The notes under the pieces: generated by a model
The model's input: the letters and a program-made list of their open reading frames with translations, nothing else
The model's database searches: none
What the model was told of the DNA's origin: nothing
Shown here: positions 32,856 to 33,000 of the stretch, one piece after another
How the letters are laid out: every line of letters begins with the position of its first letter
Numbering within the stretch: the stretch's first letter is position 1
Made by a program: the position numbers and the translations under genes
Source of the DNA: Chitinophagia bacterium
Lineage (GTDB): Bacteria > Bacteroidota > Bacteroidia > Chitinophagales > Chitinophagaceae
NCBI GenBank assembly: GCA_009920495.1
Contig: RFZW01000010.1
Location: forward strand, 1 to 33,000
Direction: 5' to 3'
DNA: 33,000 nucleotides

Positions 32856-33000
32856 ATGAAATTTGGTGTTTTAGTATTCCCGGGATCGAATTGTGATAGA
32901 GATATGCAAGATGCTTTAGAAAAGGATCTTGGAGCGCCTGTTGAAATGTTATGGCATAAGGACAGCGACTTATCCCATTTTAATACGGAGGATTGCATTG
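32856..33000 (+). CDS. purQ: Phosphoribosylformylglycinamidine synthase subunit PurQ, N-terminal part
   Basis: The first 48 codons of the gene, cut by the window edge. [17 protein letters not shown] is the start of PurQ, the glutamine amidotransferase subunit that feeds ammonia to PurL in the fourth step of purine synthesis. [15 protein letters not shown] also fits. The nucleophile Cys would lie beyond the edge. A separate PurQ implies the small PurL plus PurS arrangement of Gram-positive bacteria and many Bacteroidota. Confidence 0.92.
   Translation, partial: MKFGVLVFPGSNCDRDMQDALEKDLGAPVEMLWHKDSDLSHFNTEDCI

Overview
The window is a stretch of a Bacteroidota chromosome, most likely a member of the Chitinophagaceae or a relative. 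The signs are low GC, a fused MurF-alanine racemase, a eukaryote-like type 2 IleS next to LspA and a DksA-like gene, a DUF6427 membrane protein before purQ, and repeated matches to the Bacteroidota promoter -7 box TAnnTTTG. Most genes are housekeeping. I saw no tRNA, rRNA, CRISPR array, transposase, integrase or phage gene.

Layout. 1-7.0 kb: end of a TerC-family membrane protein, murF-alr, lspA and a type 2 ileS. 7.0-8.0 kb: a DksA/TraR-like protein with a histone-H1-like Lys/Ala/Pro tail. 8.0-11.5 kb: an MsbA-type ABC exporter (minus), rbfA and a LolC/E-type permease. 11.45-11.74 kb: an array of three hairpin modules between two convergent genes. 11.7-14.2 kb: transketolase N-terminal subunit (minus), frr, EamA transporter (minus). 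14.3-16.0 kb: scpA and an amidohydrolase. 16.1-17.9 kb: dxs (minus). 18.1-20.0 kb: a LytS/LytTR two-component pair whose regulator overlaps the convergent pcrB. 20.7-24.4 kb: a structured intergenic region and the B12-dependent ribonucleotide reductase. 24.6-27.0 kb: a GMC oxidoreductase with its Tat-exported small partner. 27.1-33 kb: metG (minus), an LD-carboxypeptidase, a secreted protein with an aromatic/Gly-rich patch, DUF6427 and the start of purQ.

The most striking observation is that three indispensable genes (ileS, dxs, nrdJ) are each broken in the same way. A short, highly conserved segment is missing (about 83, 55 and 62 nt by comparison with remembered family sequences), and the reading frame changes at the junction. 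A fourth frame break lies at the start of the DksA-like gene. Such a cluster in essential genes is best explained by assembly errors; genuine lesions need read-level proof. The best candidates for real, less-described biology are the hairpin array at 11.45-11.74 kb, the GxHH signature in IleS (linked to mupirocin hyper-resistance in type 2 enzymes), the H1-tailed DksA-like protein, a palindrome inside the promoter of the two-component system, and the structured region upstream of nrdJ.
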